Assembly: GCF_008312935.1 (NCBI RefSeq)
Contig: NZ_VSZO01000008.1
Coordinates: forward strand, 124,001-188,000
DNA: 64,000 nt
Source: Roseiconus lacunae
GTDB lineage: Bacteria; Planctomycetota; Planctomycetia; Pirellulales; Pirellulaceae
Direction of reading: 5' to 3'
Numbering within the stretch: position 1 is the stretch's first letter; the number at the start of each line of letters is the position of its first letter. This document shows positions 45,316 through 54,692 of this stretch, one piece after another. Below the pieces are notes generated by a model. That model saw nothing but the letters and a program-made list of their open reading frames with translations. It searched no databases and was not told where the DNA came from. A program made the position numbers and the translations under genes.

Positions 45316-47238
45316 CTACTCCTGCAAATAGATCGGCGTGTGGTCACGACGACTCATCAACGCCTCCATACGTCTCCGATCGAAAAACCCATCTTGGTCG
45401 ATCAGCAATGCCGAATTGGGTTTCTGTTTTTTCCGTAGTACGTTCATGTATTGCGGCCCCATCACTGCGCCCCGACGCTGCATCGGCTGCAAAAAGTCAT
45501 AGTCAAACTGTGTCGCGTTTGGCAACGTGTGATAGCCACGTTCGGCGATCAAGCGAATCGCATCGTATTCGTCATCCATCCCGAGCAACAAGAAAAGTGT
45601 CAGCCAGTCAGTGCCGGAAGCTTCTTGCGCCGGTTTCCACTGAAACGCGTTGACCTGAAGAGCACGTTGGGCGGCGTCACCGGTAAGGAACTGGAGGATC
45701 GAAGCGGCTGTCGTTTTCTGATGACCGGTCAGTTCTGGGATCGGTTGGTCATACCAAGCTGCCAAGTGTTTTGCCGTTTGCTCAAGCGTGTGATCTAAAT
45801 GGCAGAGATTACAAGCGTTGGGACGTCCGGTCTCTAGGGTTGTCGTGACCGACGGACTGGAGATGGTGTGCGATCGACTACTTTTTAAGATCCCATAGAT
45901 CGTGTGTGGCATATGACAGTTCATGCAACGACTGCCTTCCGAACCGACGGGATGGTGTGTGTGGGACGAACCGAGTGCTTCGTATTTTGGATGACACTGC
46001 AAGCATGCTCGGTCGGTCCGCATGTTGGGTTTGAGTTGGTCGTCCTTCCACTCGTGCTGTAGCGTCTTTTCCTGCTGGTGCATTGTGTGGCAAGACATAC
46101 AACTCAAGTCACCGTCTTGAAAACACTTCGATTCAATCATTCCCGAATAGTCGCGTCCGGTGACACGGAGTTGTCCGTCGGGCCAAAAGTGACCGGCCAT
46201 GACGCCATGATGCGAATCAAACTCGCGGAACGCCTTGGTGTCGCGATGTTCCTTGCTGGCACGGACAAGCTGTAGAAATGGCGCGTCTTCGATTTGATCA
46301 CCGGGACGGAATTGGCGTCCTTGCTCGAAGTATTTTTCGCGTTGCTCGACGTCAGCAATGCTGATCATCATCATTCCGTGACACTGACCACACATGTCAG
46401 ATTTCAAATCGGTTGGCAGTCCTGCCGGATTGACGATTGGATCGTCGAAATCAGCCAGTTGGGGGTCGGCAGCGCGTAGCCGATGACCTTCGACGTGTGC
46501 TTCGCCAGGACCATGACAAGCTTCGCAAGTGATCCCGAATTCGGCGACTCGCGTGTCCCAGGCGACTTCCCCCCGTTGCGGCGGACGTGTCCTTGGCTGC
46601 GTCGAATGACAGTTGCTACAGATACTGTTCCATCGCCCCAATTCGTGTTCTTTTTCCATACTCGGCGGGCGGAGGAACGCGCTACGTCGCGGGATCCATC
46701 GATCACCGTCGATGTAGTACATGATTTGTAGCTGCGCCGGTGTTTTGTCGTAGCCGGATTCATACCAAAACACTTGCATGTGATGAGAACCGGTGACGAG
46801 AACAAGCCGTCGCTTGAGATGCCGACCGCCGGCGATCGGGTCATCGAGTTCGACAAAGTAATCATCGCCTTCACGAAGAAACCGAAACGATTCTCCGTTC
46901 ACTTCGATCAAACCGCCATCGACAATCGACGCAGGAACACTCTCCGGATTGACGCTTTGGGTCATCGTCCGATGATACGATTCATGCCAGGACTGGTGGT
47001 AGTCTTGGTGGCATTCTTGACATGAATCAGAACCAAGATAACCGTCGCTACGCGATATAGTCGGCGTCGCTTCAATGGTCTTCGCCGGTGAAGGACGCGA
47101 TGAAATCTGTGTCGGTATTCGTTCCGTGACGGGCGTATTTCGAACAACTGTCGGCTTGGGTTTAGCAAGCAGCACGAACAATGCGACCGCCCAAATTGAG
47201 ACGACAGCAACCAGGGTCCATTTCAGTTTCTGACTCAT
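45316..47238 (-). CDS. Octahaem c-type cytochrome, membrane-anchored
   Basis: The start at 47238 gives a membrane anchor (LKWTLVAVVSIWAVALFVLLA). Eight CXXCH haem-binding sites are visible: CQECH, CSNCH, CEACH, CGQCH, CMSCH, CLQCH, CMNCH and CNLCH. This gives eight c-type haems in the periplasm or intracytoplasmic face. The spacing (CSNCH then FGITCEACHGPGEAHVEG, later SCMSCHTMHQQ) resembles the multihaem cytochromes widespread in planctomycetes with a C-terminal all-helical region after residue 490. Its electron partner is unknown; it is not a canonical nitrite reductase, which carries a CXXCK site. Haem maturation needs a Ccm/Ccs system outside the window. The gene is 640 residues long. Confidence 0.9.
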   Translation of the reverse strand: MSQKLKWTLVAVVSIWAVALFVLLAKPKPTVVRNTPVTERIPTQISSRPSPAKTIEATPTISRSDGYLGSDSCQECHQDYHQSWHESYHRTMTQSVNPESVPASIVDGGLIEVNGESFRFLREGDDYFVELDDPIAGGRHLKRRLVLVTGSHHMQVFWYESGYDKTPAQLQIMYYIDGDRWIPRRSAFLRPPSMEKEHELGRWNSICSNCHSTQPRTRPPQRGEVAWDTRVAEFGITCEACHGPGEAHVEGHRLRAADPQLADFDDPIVNPAGLPTDLKSDMCGQCHGMMMISIADVEQREKYFEQGRQFRPGDQIEDAPFLQLVRASKEHRDTKAFREFDSHHGVMAGHFWPDGQLRVTGRDYSGMIESKCFQDGDLSCMSCHTMHQQEKTLQHEWKDDQLKPNMRTDRACLQCHPKYEALGSSHTHHPVGSEGSRCMNCHMPHTIYGILKSSRSHTISSPSVTTTLETGRPNACNLCHLDHTLEQTAKHLAAWYDQPIPELTGHQKTTAASILQFLTGDAAQRALQVNAFQWKPAQEASGTDWLTLFLLLGMDDEYDAIRLIAERGYHTLPNATQFDYDFLQPMQRRGAVMGPQYMNVLRKKQKPNSALLIDQDGFFDRRRMEALMSRRDHTPIYLQE

Positions 47239-47498
47239 ATCAGCTCGATTCCTGACCGCATGGCTAAGAAGCGATACCAAGCAAGGAGTGGTCAGTCCAG
47301 GAGACTCGGCGGCGGCTGCGAGCCAGCTCTCCAGCGTCATGCCGCCCCCGCCCGATCACCTTGCCATCGTAGAAGATGGTGAGTGCCATGTCCATCAAAT
47401 GAGCAAGCAGAATTTGCCGAATCGGACGATTGTTTCAGCGACTAGCAGATCCGGGGAATCCATCCGTTGACCGCAATGTCATCCCGAATTGCCGCGTC

Positions 47499-47702
47499 CT
47501 ACTTTGGCACCACTGGGTCAGGAATGACTTCGACCGCTTGTTCGAGATCAAAATGAACGATGTGATTGTCAGTCGGCTTTTCTCGCATCGCCCTTAAAAT
47601 CAACACCGCCATCGACTCGCCCATCTTTCGGTACAGCGCTTTGTTGAATCGGAACAATTGTCCATTGGGAAGCTGATCGAAATCAAGGATCTGTTGAACC
47701 AC
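47499..47702 (-). CDS. Small hypothetical protein, 67 aa
   Basis: The frame is open further upstream, but a GTG at 47702 is preceded by a GGGGGGAG stretch at about 6 nt, which makes it the likely start. The protein (VVQQILDFDQLPNGQLFRFN, then KALYRKMGESMAVLILRAMR) is acidic at its end and has no motif I recognise. It lies 60 nt after the deacetylase-like gene and is the last gene of that operon. Confidence 0.5.
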   Translation of the reverse strand: MVQQILDFDQLPNGQLFRFNKALYRKMGESMAVLILRAMREKPTDNHIVHFDLEQAVEVIPDPVVPK

Positions 47703-47761
47703 GTGCCTCTCCCCCCTAATCAGTGTGGCCCAAGTATCGTACCAGGGGGCGTGGGGGGCGT

Positions 47762-48538
47762 CTAGCCGATTGTCGATCGTATCCGATCTTTCGTCGAACC
47801 CAGTAGATCTGAATACCGAATCGATTTCCAAGGAATGTCCAGCACTCGGCACAGGTCATCTCTAAGTCGCAGCCGATGGTCAAACGGATGAATCGAGATC
47901 CGGACTGGAGCAGGTATTCCAACCGCCGAAGTATTCCAACGCGAACGCGCGTAGCGATAGTTCATCTCATTAAATACCCGTAGCAGCCGACGTCGCACGG
48001 AAGAATCAGCCTCGAATCCCAACAGAGGCATCCGTAGGCGTTTGACGGTGCCTTCAACTCGGACCACTCCGCTAAGCGTTTCTACGAGCCGAAACGGTAG
48101 ACGAGCAAGTTGGAGTGCTGTGATCGTTCCCAGCGCCCATGCCGGCGGTACATAAAGGTTTGGAAGGGGCAGTTGTCGTTCCGCAAACCATGCCGAGCAC
48201 CGCCCCATCAGTGTCTCGATTTCCGATGCACTCAGGCAAAGGTGTTCGGCAACCTGACGGGAAAGAAGCAGCGAGTGGATTCGGTGCTTAAGTCCCCGAA
48301 CCGATTGACATCGATGGTGCCATCCATGCCCGGCAAGTTCGCAACCGGCCTGTTCCCATCTTCGGATCTGATTCAAATCAGAATCGGTCCACGGTTGCCC
48401 CGGAACAATCAGCAGCGCGACCGCCGAGTGTCCGGAACGTTGGCATAGCTCGATCAATTCGCCAACTTCGGTCATCGTTTCTGGCATCACGTCGTGAATT
48501 GAGATCAGAACGCGGGGCTTGCATTTGCCTTGATTCAT
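47762..48538 (-). CDS. DUF2334-type polysaccharide deacetylase-like protein
   Basis: The N-terminal strand ends in ISIHDVMP (His15, Asp16), the metal/catalytic Asp segment of the NodB-like fold, and HGWHHR (71-76) provides the His metal ligands. This is the pattern of DUF2334 proteins, which resemble polysaccharide deacetylases. A C-terminal half (VRISIHPFDHR) carries a further conserved His. The start overlaps the stop of the glycosyltransferase gene as ATGA. In this operon it could deacetylate a glycan or lipid-linked sugar made by its neighbours. Length (258) is normal. Confidence 0.8.
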   Translation of the reverse strand: MNQGKCKPRVLISIHDVMPETMTEVGELIELCQRSGHSAVALLIVPGQPWTDSDLNQIRRWEQAGCELAGHGWHHRCQSVRGLKHRIHSLLLSRQVAEHLCLSASEIETLMGRCSAWFAERQLPLPNLYVPPAWALGTITALQLARLPFRLVETLSGVVRVEGTVKRLRMPLLGFEADSSVRRRLLRVFNEMNYRYARSRWNTSAVGIPAPVRISIHPFDHRLRLRDDLCRVLDIPWKSIRYSDLLGSTKDRIRSTIG

Positions 48539-49725
48539 ACAACGTCTTCAAAGGTCGCTTCGCACCGCTGATTCGAAGCGGCGTCAGAGAGGAATCGCAG
48601 CCACACTCGAATGGTGTGACGATTGAAATCGTCGACCGCGTGCCAACCAATCTCCCCGGTCGCTTCACGTTCCTTAACCGTGAGTCCGCAAAAGCGATCA
48701 ATCCCATCGGCGACGGACTGATCCTCATCGATATAAAACAGCCCGTTCGCGAACGCCGGCCACTTCGCGATGCCGCACGACTTGCGCACCAAAACGTAGC
48801 GTCTGCGGGCAAGCGCTTCGAGTGCGACGGTTCCAAACGCTTCGATCGCAGACGGAAGCAACAAAACATCGGTATCATCCATCTGCCGTAACACTTCATC
48901 TCGCGCGAGCCACCCCAAGTAGTCGACATTCGTTCGCTTCACGGCGGCGGCTTCAACAGACTGACGACCGGGCCCATCTCCCACGATGGAAAACGTTAAA
49001 CCGGGCATCGACTCGGCTGCCTGAAGTATTTGATCGATGCCCTTCTCCTTCGCCAAACGCCCGACGAACAACACACGTCGAACGATCGGACTCGACGAAG
49101 TTTTCGGTTGCGTCAGAAAGTCTTTCGCTACCGGCGTCCCCATGATGCGAACCGAATCGGCGCCGAGCTGTTTTGCAGCTTGATACGAATCGCTGTTCAG
49201 CGCCGCGACCATGGAAGCTTGGCGAATCAGCCAACGATTGAGTTTTTGAAGACACCAGCCGAGCGGTCGTGAGACCGCCGGCGGCCAGTACAAGGCCAAC
49301 AAACGATCGAAATTGGTGTGGTTCACAACGAGTAATGGGATGTGATGTTCTTTGGCATAACGCCATCCGAAATACGAATATGCCCCCAAAGACGGAAGCA
49401 CGATCAGATTTGGCTGCTGCCGATTCAAACGCCGTCGTAGCGAGATCCGATTCGGCCAACCAAGTCGCTGTGTCGGATCGCCCGGCATTGGAATTGAAAA
49501 CCGCTCTAGCGATGGATCTCGTTCACATGCCGGTCCAATTAATTCAACCGAATCTACAAGGTCGCGAAGATGCTCAATTAAATCGAGATAATACGTTCCG
49601 ACTCCATTACGACCGACGATTGCATCGGAAATAATTGAAACTCGCAGGTCCGCCTTCGGTTGAAAAGAACGGTGATCTAACGACGGCAGTGGTCGCCGCG
49701 GGGGTTCAAGCCTGAGATTCATCAT
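48535..49725 (-). CDS. Family 4-type glycosyltransferase
   Basis: A GT-B retaining glycosyltransferase (GT4) of 396 residues. The Gly-rich acceptor loop GRNGVGTYYLDLIEHL (residues 38-53) is in the N-domain; GRLAKEKG (222-229) and EAFGTVALEA (295-304, the E-x7-E motif) mark the nucleotide-sugar site. The upstream and downstream junctions are both ATGA overlaps. Together with the sulfotransferase and the deacetylase-like gene it suggests synthesis of a sulfated, partly deacetylated surface glycan or glycolipid. The sugar donor cannot be read. Confidence 0.88.
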   Translation of the reverse strand: MMNLRLEPPRRPLPSLDHRSFQPKADLRVSIISDAIVGRNGVGTYYLDLIEHLRDLVDSVELIGPACERDPSLERFSIPMPGDPTQRLGWPNRISLRRRLNRQQPNLIVLPSLGAYSYFGWRYAKEHHIPLLVVNHTNFDRLLALYWPPAVSRPLGWCLQKLNRWLIRQASMVAALNSDSYQAAKQLGADSVRIMGTPVAKDFLTQPKTSSSPIVRRVLFVGRLAKEKGIDQILQAAESMPGLTFSIVGDGPGRQSVEAAAVKRTNVDYLGWLARDEVLRQMDDTDVLLLPSAIEAFGTVALEALARRRYVLVRKSCGIAKWPAFANGLFYIDEDQSVADGIDRFCGLTVKEREATGEIGWHAVDDFNRHTIRVWLRFLSDAASNQRCEATFEDVV

Positions 49726-50876
49726 GACGCCTCGGTGGCTTTATGGACCATATGGGAGGGAGTAACCAAAGGTCTTCGTTGGGGAGCTTCGCTTTGAGAG
49801 GTCCCCGAATCATTTGCTTCTGAATGGCTTTTCAATCCGAACGCGGCACGCAAAGGTATGCGGTCGAGCCCAAACTCTTCGAGCGAATAAACATGTCGGC
49901 TTCGATAGTGACGTTGTTGTCCACAGGCCTGACGGACTTCCCGGCGACCGTCCTCTGAAAGTGGCAGTCCAAAACGCGTTACCGCTTTTTCAATAACCGC
50001 GAAACTGTCGGAAACCAATTCGTCGTATTCAATACACATGAGGCGACTTGGCGGCAGGACTTGCGGAGCACACTCAAGTACAAACCAGTAGTGAGCAAGA
50101 AGATCAACGAATCGACTGATGATCGTCGGCGAAGTCACATCATTTCCGAGTAACTTCATCCCATCCCGCAGTGAACTCAGCTGCGACGGAACGCACTGCT
50201 CTGGCTGTCGACGCAGACCGATAAAACAAGCGTCCGGAAACGTTTCCGATAGCGGAATGAGCCAACTGGTAAAGCTCGGATTCTTCGAAAGGTATCTGTA
50301 GTGATGACCGCGATAGAAAAGGTGTCGCTGGACAAGTCCGCGATAGCGAGATAGCAACCGTTGTTGCTGTTCGGATTCGAGACGTTGGTCAAAAAACGCG
50401 AGGTCCCAAACCGACTGGTTCATCGGGTCGATCAGAACTTTTAAGAAGCAACCACCGAATGGTAACAAGCCGAGGTAATCCTCTTCGGGAGCCCGCAACG
50501 AACTGGTGTGCACGCTACCAAAACGCCTGACGCATTGTCGTTCGACAAGGTGCAAGAGCTTGCCAAGTGGATGTCCAATGGCACGGTCCACCCTGGTCAA
50601 TCTACCGACCAATCGTTTTTGACATACAGCGGGTGCGAGAACGAGTTCCCACAATGGCATCGTCGTGAAGTGTTGATTCTCCTTAGCAATCAAACGATGC
50701 AACAATGTCGTTCCGCTGCGTGGCAATCCAACAATGAACAGTGGTTTCTTGATCGGGACCTCTCGGAGACTCGGGTAAAGCCACGTGTCCAGGCGAAGAG
50801 CCACCCGATGAGTCAGAAAGACGGGCAGACATACCAGCCGAATGGTGACACCGATAATTGCGTTCCATATTCGCAT
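49722..50876 (-). CDS. PAPS-dependent sulfotransferase family protein
   Basis: The P-loop-like PAPS motif FIVGLPRSGTTLLHRLI is at residues 47-63 (GLPRSGTT at 50-57), the 5'-phosphosulfate contact of sulfotransferases. FIGLRRQPEQCVPSQLSSLR has the features of the 3'-phosphate segment. The N-terminus contains a short hydrophobic stretch. The protein transfers sulfate from PAPS to a hydroxyl or amine, here probably of a glycan or lipid. It is the first gene of the sulfotransferase-glycosyltransferase-deacetylase operon. Length 384. Confidence 0.88.
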   Translation of the reverse strand: MRIWNAIIGVTIRLVCLPVFLTHRVALRLDTWLYPSLREVPIKKPLFIVGLPRSGTTLLHRLIAKENQHFTTMPLWELVLAPAVCQKRLVGRLTRVDRAIGHPLGKLLHLVERQCVRRFGSVHTSSLRAPEEDYLGLLPFGGCFLKVLIDPMNQSVWDLAFFDQRLESEQQQRLLSRYRGLVQRHLFYRGHHYRYLSKNPSFTSWLIPLSETFPDACFIGLRRQPEQCVPSQLSSLRDGMKLLGNDVTSPTIISRFVDLLAHYWFVLECAPQVLPPSRLMCIEYDELVSDSFAVIEKAVTRFGLPLSEDGRREVRQACGQQRHYRSRHVYSLEEFGLDRIPLRAAFGLKSHSEANDSGTSQSEAPQRRPLVTPSHMVHKATEAS

Positions 50877-51202
50877 CGATTGGCGGTCGCTCTGACTGAA
50901 AGCCTCATTCGAAGTTCATTCGTTTGCATTCGCTTGCGATAGCTTGGAATTCAGCCCGACGTCTGGCTAGAGCGATCGAGTCACTGACGATTCCATTCAT
51001 CAACCTTTCATCAACGCTCCATTTGAATCTTCAATATCAACCAAGAAGCTCATTCTCGATCGATGAGATTCGTCCTTATTCAAGACCGATCGAACCCGAC
51101 TGAGTAGCCCGAATCCGGACGGGGATACTTCAAGTGCAATTGAGAGACTGAACCAAACCTTCACCTGTTGCAAACGTTCGATTCGTTCATTCGCGTTATT
51201 AT

Positions 51203-51361
51203 TTGATTGATCGGCGATTATGTGCGTTTCCGCACCGTTGCAAAAATATGCAAACAACGCCTGATGCAAGAGGTCGCAGACCGCTGTATGATCGCGACCG
51301 CCGGTCAGGCGATTGAGTGTATTGGGGCAGAAACACTCAAATCGCTTGGCCGGCTTTTTTT
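51203..51361 (+). ncRNA. Candidate structured small RNA ending in a strong terminator
   Basis: Four hairpins follow each other on the plus strand: GTGCG/CGCAC at 51222-51235 (loop TTTC); CGTTG/CAACG at 51236-51259; GGTCGC/GCGACC at 51272-51299; and a long terminator stem at 51300-51354. The last two abut and could stack. No coding frame of note spans the region on the plus strand, and the 930-nt gap around it has no credible gene. TATTAT at 51197-51202 is a possible -10 box, giving an RNA of about 150-160 nt; no good -35 box is visible, so the 5' end is a guess. I could not match it to 6S, SRP, tmRNA or RNase P. Confidence 0.45.
51300..51361 (+). terminator. Very strong intrinsic terminator
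   Basis: Left arm 51300-51320 (GCCGGTCAGGCGATTGAGTGT in short pieces) pairs with right arm 51333-51354: GCCGG/CCGGC, GCGATT/AATCGC and GAGTGT/ACACTC, with two G-U pairs and one bulge. The 12-nt loop includes GGGGCA. Seven T follow at 51355-51361. The T-run stands only on the plus-strand side. Confidence 0.8.
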
Positions 51362-51376
51362 GTGCCAACCGGTGGA

Positions 51377-51403
51377 CACGTCGAATGGGGCAAATTCGAC
51401 GTG
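51377..51403. other. Perfect 10-bp hairpin with GGGGCAA loop
   Basis: CACGTCGAAT at 51377-51386 pairs perfectly with ATTCGACGTG at 51394-51403 around the loop GGGGCAA. No T-run follows on either strand, so it is not a classic terminator. The loop repeats the GGGGCA found in the terminator loop 50 nt upstream. The remainder of the gap up to 51806 shows nothing else. Confidence 0.6.
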
Positions 51404-51806
51404 CCCAAAACCCAGCTGACATCATGAGACTACCGAGATAGAAGCATCTGTTCAACCCTTCTTGGAGGGTCCGCAGACCCACATTGGCAGAGTATAGATG
51501 CGATGCCGCTCATATTCGAGTTGAGTCTCATCGTCGTTCGAATGCTCAAACTCCGTCCCGGTATGTGTCAGTCGGAGAAGCAGCGTTAGAACCGACACGT
51601 TCGCTACGAAATCTGAGTGTTTTCGCGAATGAGAAGATCTTGGTCCTGTTCGCAAAGCTCGCACTGCTCGCTGCGGACTTGCCAACGCCCATCGCCAGAG
51701 GCTCGAACGGCTACTTCTGCAGCGGAGCCCACCGGACTGAATCGGATATCATGATTTGGTCGCCGCACGAAATTTGATGGCTCGTATGAACTGAACAGGA
51801 TTCGCA

Positions 51807-54692
51807 ATGGCATTTGACGTTGGTACGTTTTTTTATTTACCTCTGCTGTTGCTGATTCCTTTGATTTGGCTCGGGATCAGACGCATCGGGCTCGCCATCG
51901 GTCCATCCAGGGCTTGGCTAGCAACGGGAATTCGCTCGGCGTTGATGGTGTTGGTCGTGCTAGCTCTCTCTGACTTACAGTTTGGCTGGCTGTCCGATCA
52001 AGTTTCTGTGGTGTACGTCGTCGATCAATCAGCGAGTGTCTCGCATCAGACCCAAGCGGCGATGGTTGACTATGCAACTCGCAGCGCCGCGCGTGACCGA
52101 AACGATCATCGCCGGGATCTTGCGGGCCTCGTAACTTTTGCAGCGGATGCGAGGATTGAGATGCCGCCGGATGAACTGGGCCTTCCACGGTCATCGGCAG
52201 CGGCGTCGCTCCCACGAAATGTCAATGCGACTAATCTTGAGCAGGCAATCGACCTAGCGACCGCAGCAATGCCTCCTAATAGTCGGCGTCGGCTGGTATT
52301 GATGACCGACGGCCGAACGACCGATGGAAACGCATCAAAAGCGGCCACGCGAGCATCGCAGCACGGTATTGGGATCGACGTCGTGCCGATCGCGGAAACT
52401 GCGTCGAACGATGTCGCATTGGAACGTCTGGACCTCCCCGCAACGGTTGATGCCGGACAAGATTTTTCGGGAAGGCTGGTGGCTCGCTACACCACAGCCG
52501 ATGTAAACCACCCCATCCAAGGCAACCTTTCGATCACGCAATCAGCGTTCGGGCAAAAGCGAATCATTCTTTCGGAGTCTATCCAGCTTGCGCCGGGAAA
52601 AAACGTATTGCCATTCGACCATCGGATTGATTCGCCAGCGATGGCGACCTTCACCGCAGAGTTCATTCCAAATGACCGGCGAGAAGATCGTCACCGGAAG
52701 AACAACGAAGTCAGTTCGTTCATGCAGGTTGGCGGTGCGTCGCGAACATTGCTGATTGAAAACCCAAAGCGTGCTGGCGAGTTCGCAATGCTTACCGATT
52801 GGTTGCGGCAAAACCAAATCGATCTCGATGTTCGTTCGAGTGATACCGCGTTCGATTCGATTGCCGAGTTGATGGCTTATGATTCAGTCATTCTTGCAAA
52901 CGTCCCGCGAGCCGGGGGAGGACGAGCCGACCAAATCGGCGGATTAAGCGAGCGTCAAGCGGAGCTACTCGTTCAATACTCGCAGCAATTTGGCGCGGGC
53001 TTGCTCATGATAGGTGGCCCCGATTCGTTCGGAGCAGGCGGTTGGCGGGGGTCAGCGATTGAGCGAGCCATGCCGGTGGATTTCGACATCAAGAATTCGA
53101 AAGTACGGGCGGTCGGCGCATTGTTGCTTGTCCTGGATTCGTCCGGTTCGATGGGCGGACAAAAACTACAGCTTTGCAAGGCGGCAGCTCGGTCGGCTAT
53201 CGAAACTCTTGGCACAAACGATTACGTCGGGATCGTCACCTTTGATGGTGACGCCGAAGAGGTGATCCCGCTGCAGCAAGTCAAAGACAGACGACGCATG
53301 TACCCGGCGATCTCGCGAATTCAGGCCGACGGCGGAACCAACCTTTATCCCGCCATGCAAATCGGTTTCGCCAAATTGTCACGTATCCAAGCAATGGTCA
53401 AACACATGATCATCGTCAGCGATGGCAACACGCAACCTGGGGCGTTTCAAACTCTGTCGGAAAGGATGAACGCCGACGGAATCACGGTCAGTACCCTCGC
53501 AATCGGTGGTGATGCTGATCGCAACCTACTCAACCAAATCGCAACAGTCGGGCAAGGTAAGTTTTACGCAGTGCAATCGCCGCGAGCCATTCCGCGAATC
53601 GTGATGCATGAATCACGGCGGATCGCAAAACCGTTGATCTACGAAGTCGCCGAGGGCATGGCACCTCTGGAATCGTTTCCACATCCAATCGTCCATTCGA
53701 TCGGGCGTCTGCCACCGATCAACGGACTGGTTTTGACGACACCCAAACAAAGTGCGCTCGTGCAAAACCTTCTGATGTCCCCCCGGCCGGAATACCAGAA
53801 TCATCCGATACTGTCAGTTTGGACATACGGTGTAGGCCGCGTCGCCGCGCTGACGACGGATGCTGGACAGCGGTGGGCGACCGGTTGGGAAGCATCTGCC
53901 GACGCGAAAAATCTGTGGTTACAGCTGATCCGTTGGCTAAAGCGCCCAGCCTCCGGTCACCAGAAATTTCAAGTCACGACCCGATGGAACGACGGTGAAA
54001 TTGAAGTGGTCGTCGATGTCCTGGATTTCGCAGATCTACCGTTGGAACTACTGCGTTTCCAAGCGGCCGTCGTCGGTAGCGACTTGAAACCGATCTCGAT
54101 GCAACTTCGCCAGGTTGCACCGGGACGCTTCCGCGGCACCGTACCTATGACTACGCCAGGTAGCTACTTCGTCAATGTCATCACCGAAGAAGCTCAGCCT
54201 CCGATCGTCCGCGGTGTTAACGTTCCGTTCGGTGCCGAGTACGCGACGACTGGTACGGAACTTTCGCTACTCGATGAGATCGTCCGCAAACGCCCCGCGG
54301 GCGGATCGCCCGGTATCCTCGCGTCGCCAATTCGTCTTTCCGCGCAGCCTCAAGTTGAAATCAATCATTATCGCGGGGGTCTCGCTGAACAATCTGCACT
54401 GCGCGACGTTTGGCCATGGCTCATTTTGGCATCGTGTTTTTTGTTTCTAGGGGATATCGGGACACGTCGTCTCGACCTACGAAGGCATTTGGTTGCGACA
54501 CGACACAGACCACAGATCGAAGCCGCCGTCGATAAACAAAGTTGTGCAGACGTTGTGGCACGCCCGCAAATATTCGGAGCTGTGAACCAAGATCAAGACG
54601 ATCAAGCACCGGAATCTTATGTCGATCGGCTGCTCGCTGCGAAACGGCGTACGCGCAGACAAAGTGAGCCAGACCGGAAAACCAACGCCTAA
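51807..54692 (+). CDS. Large membrane protein with two VWA domains and a GATase1-like domain
   Basis: Two N-terminal helices (residues 8-24 and 42-58) lead into a first VWA domain whose MIDAS reads DQSAS at 73-77. A glutamine-amidotransferase-like segment follows (residues about 310-425; MIGGPDSFGAGGW at 401-413 matches family members). The second VWA domain has MIDAS DSSGS at 444-448 and a later DGGTNLYPAM loop. A C-terminal helix (WPWLILASCFLFLGDI) and a basic tail end the protein. This planctomycete VWA/GATase-like architecture is usually found beside MoxR/BatA-type genes, but none adjoins it here. It likely acts as a membrane-bound metal-dependent adhesion or assembly factor. Confidence 0.88.
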   Translation: MAFDVGTFFYLPLLLLIPLIWLGIRRIGLAIGPSRAWLATGIRSALMVLVVLALSDLQFGWLSDQVSVVYVVDQSASVSHQTQAAMVDYATRSAARDRNDHRRDLAGLVTFAADARIEMPPDELGLPRSSAAASLPRNVNATNLEQAIDLATAAMPPNSRRRLVLMTDGRTTDGNASKAATRASQHGIGIDVVPIAETASNDVALERLDLPATVDAGQDFSGRLVARYTTADVNHPIQGNLSITQSAFGQKRIILSESIQLAPGKNVLPFDHRIDSPAMATFTAEFIPNDRREDRHRKNNEVSSFMQVGGASRTLLIENPKRAGEFAMLTDWLRQNQIDLDVRSSDTAFDSIAELMAYDSVILANVPRAGGGRADQIGGLSERQAELLVQYSQQFGAGLLMIGGPDSFGAGGWRGSAIERAMPVDFDIKNSKVRAVGALLLVLDSSGSMGGQKLQLCKAAARSAIETLGTNDYVGIVTFDGDAEEVIPLQQVKDRRRMYPAISRIQADGGTNLYPAMQIGFAKLSRIQAMVKHMIIVSDGNTQPGAFQTLSERMNADGITVSTLAIGGDADRNLLNQIATVGQGKFYAVQSPRAIPRIVMHESRRIAKPLIYEVAEGMAPLESFPHPIVHSIGRLPPINGLVLTTPKQSALVQNLLMSPRPEYQNHPILSVWTYGVGRVAALTTDAGQRWATGWEASADAKNLWLQLIRWLKRPASGHQKFQVTTRWNDGEIEVVVDVLDFADLPLELLRFQAAVVGSDLKPISMQLRQVAPGRFRGTVPMTTPGSYFVNVITEEAQPPIVRGVNVPFGAEYATTGTELSLLDEIVRKRPAGGSPGILASPIRLSAQPQVEINHYRGGLAEQSALRDVWPWLILASCFLFLGDIGTRRLDLRRHLVATRHRPQIEAAVDKQSCADVVARPQIFGAVNQDQDDQAPESYVDRLLAAKRRTRRQSEPDRKTNA

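Noticed and set aside
50508..50942. Plus-strand frame of 144 codons that could end at the small RNA
   Set aside because: It lies mostly antisense to the sulfotransferase gene and has no start signal or motif.
51000..51482. Minus-strand frame of 160 codons
   Set aside because: It crosses the strong plus-strand terminator and the second hairpin, and its sequence has no motif.
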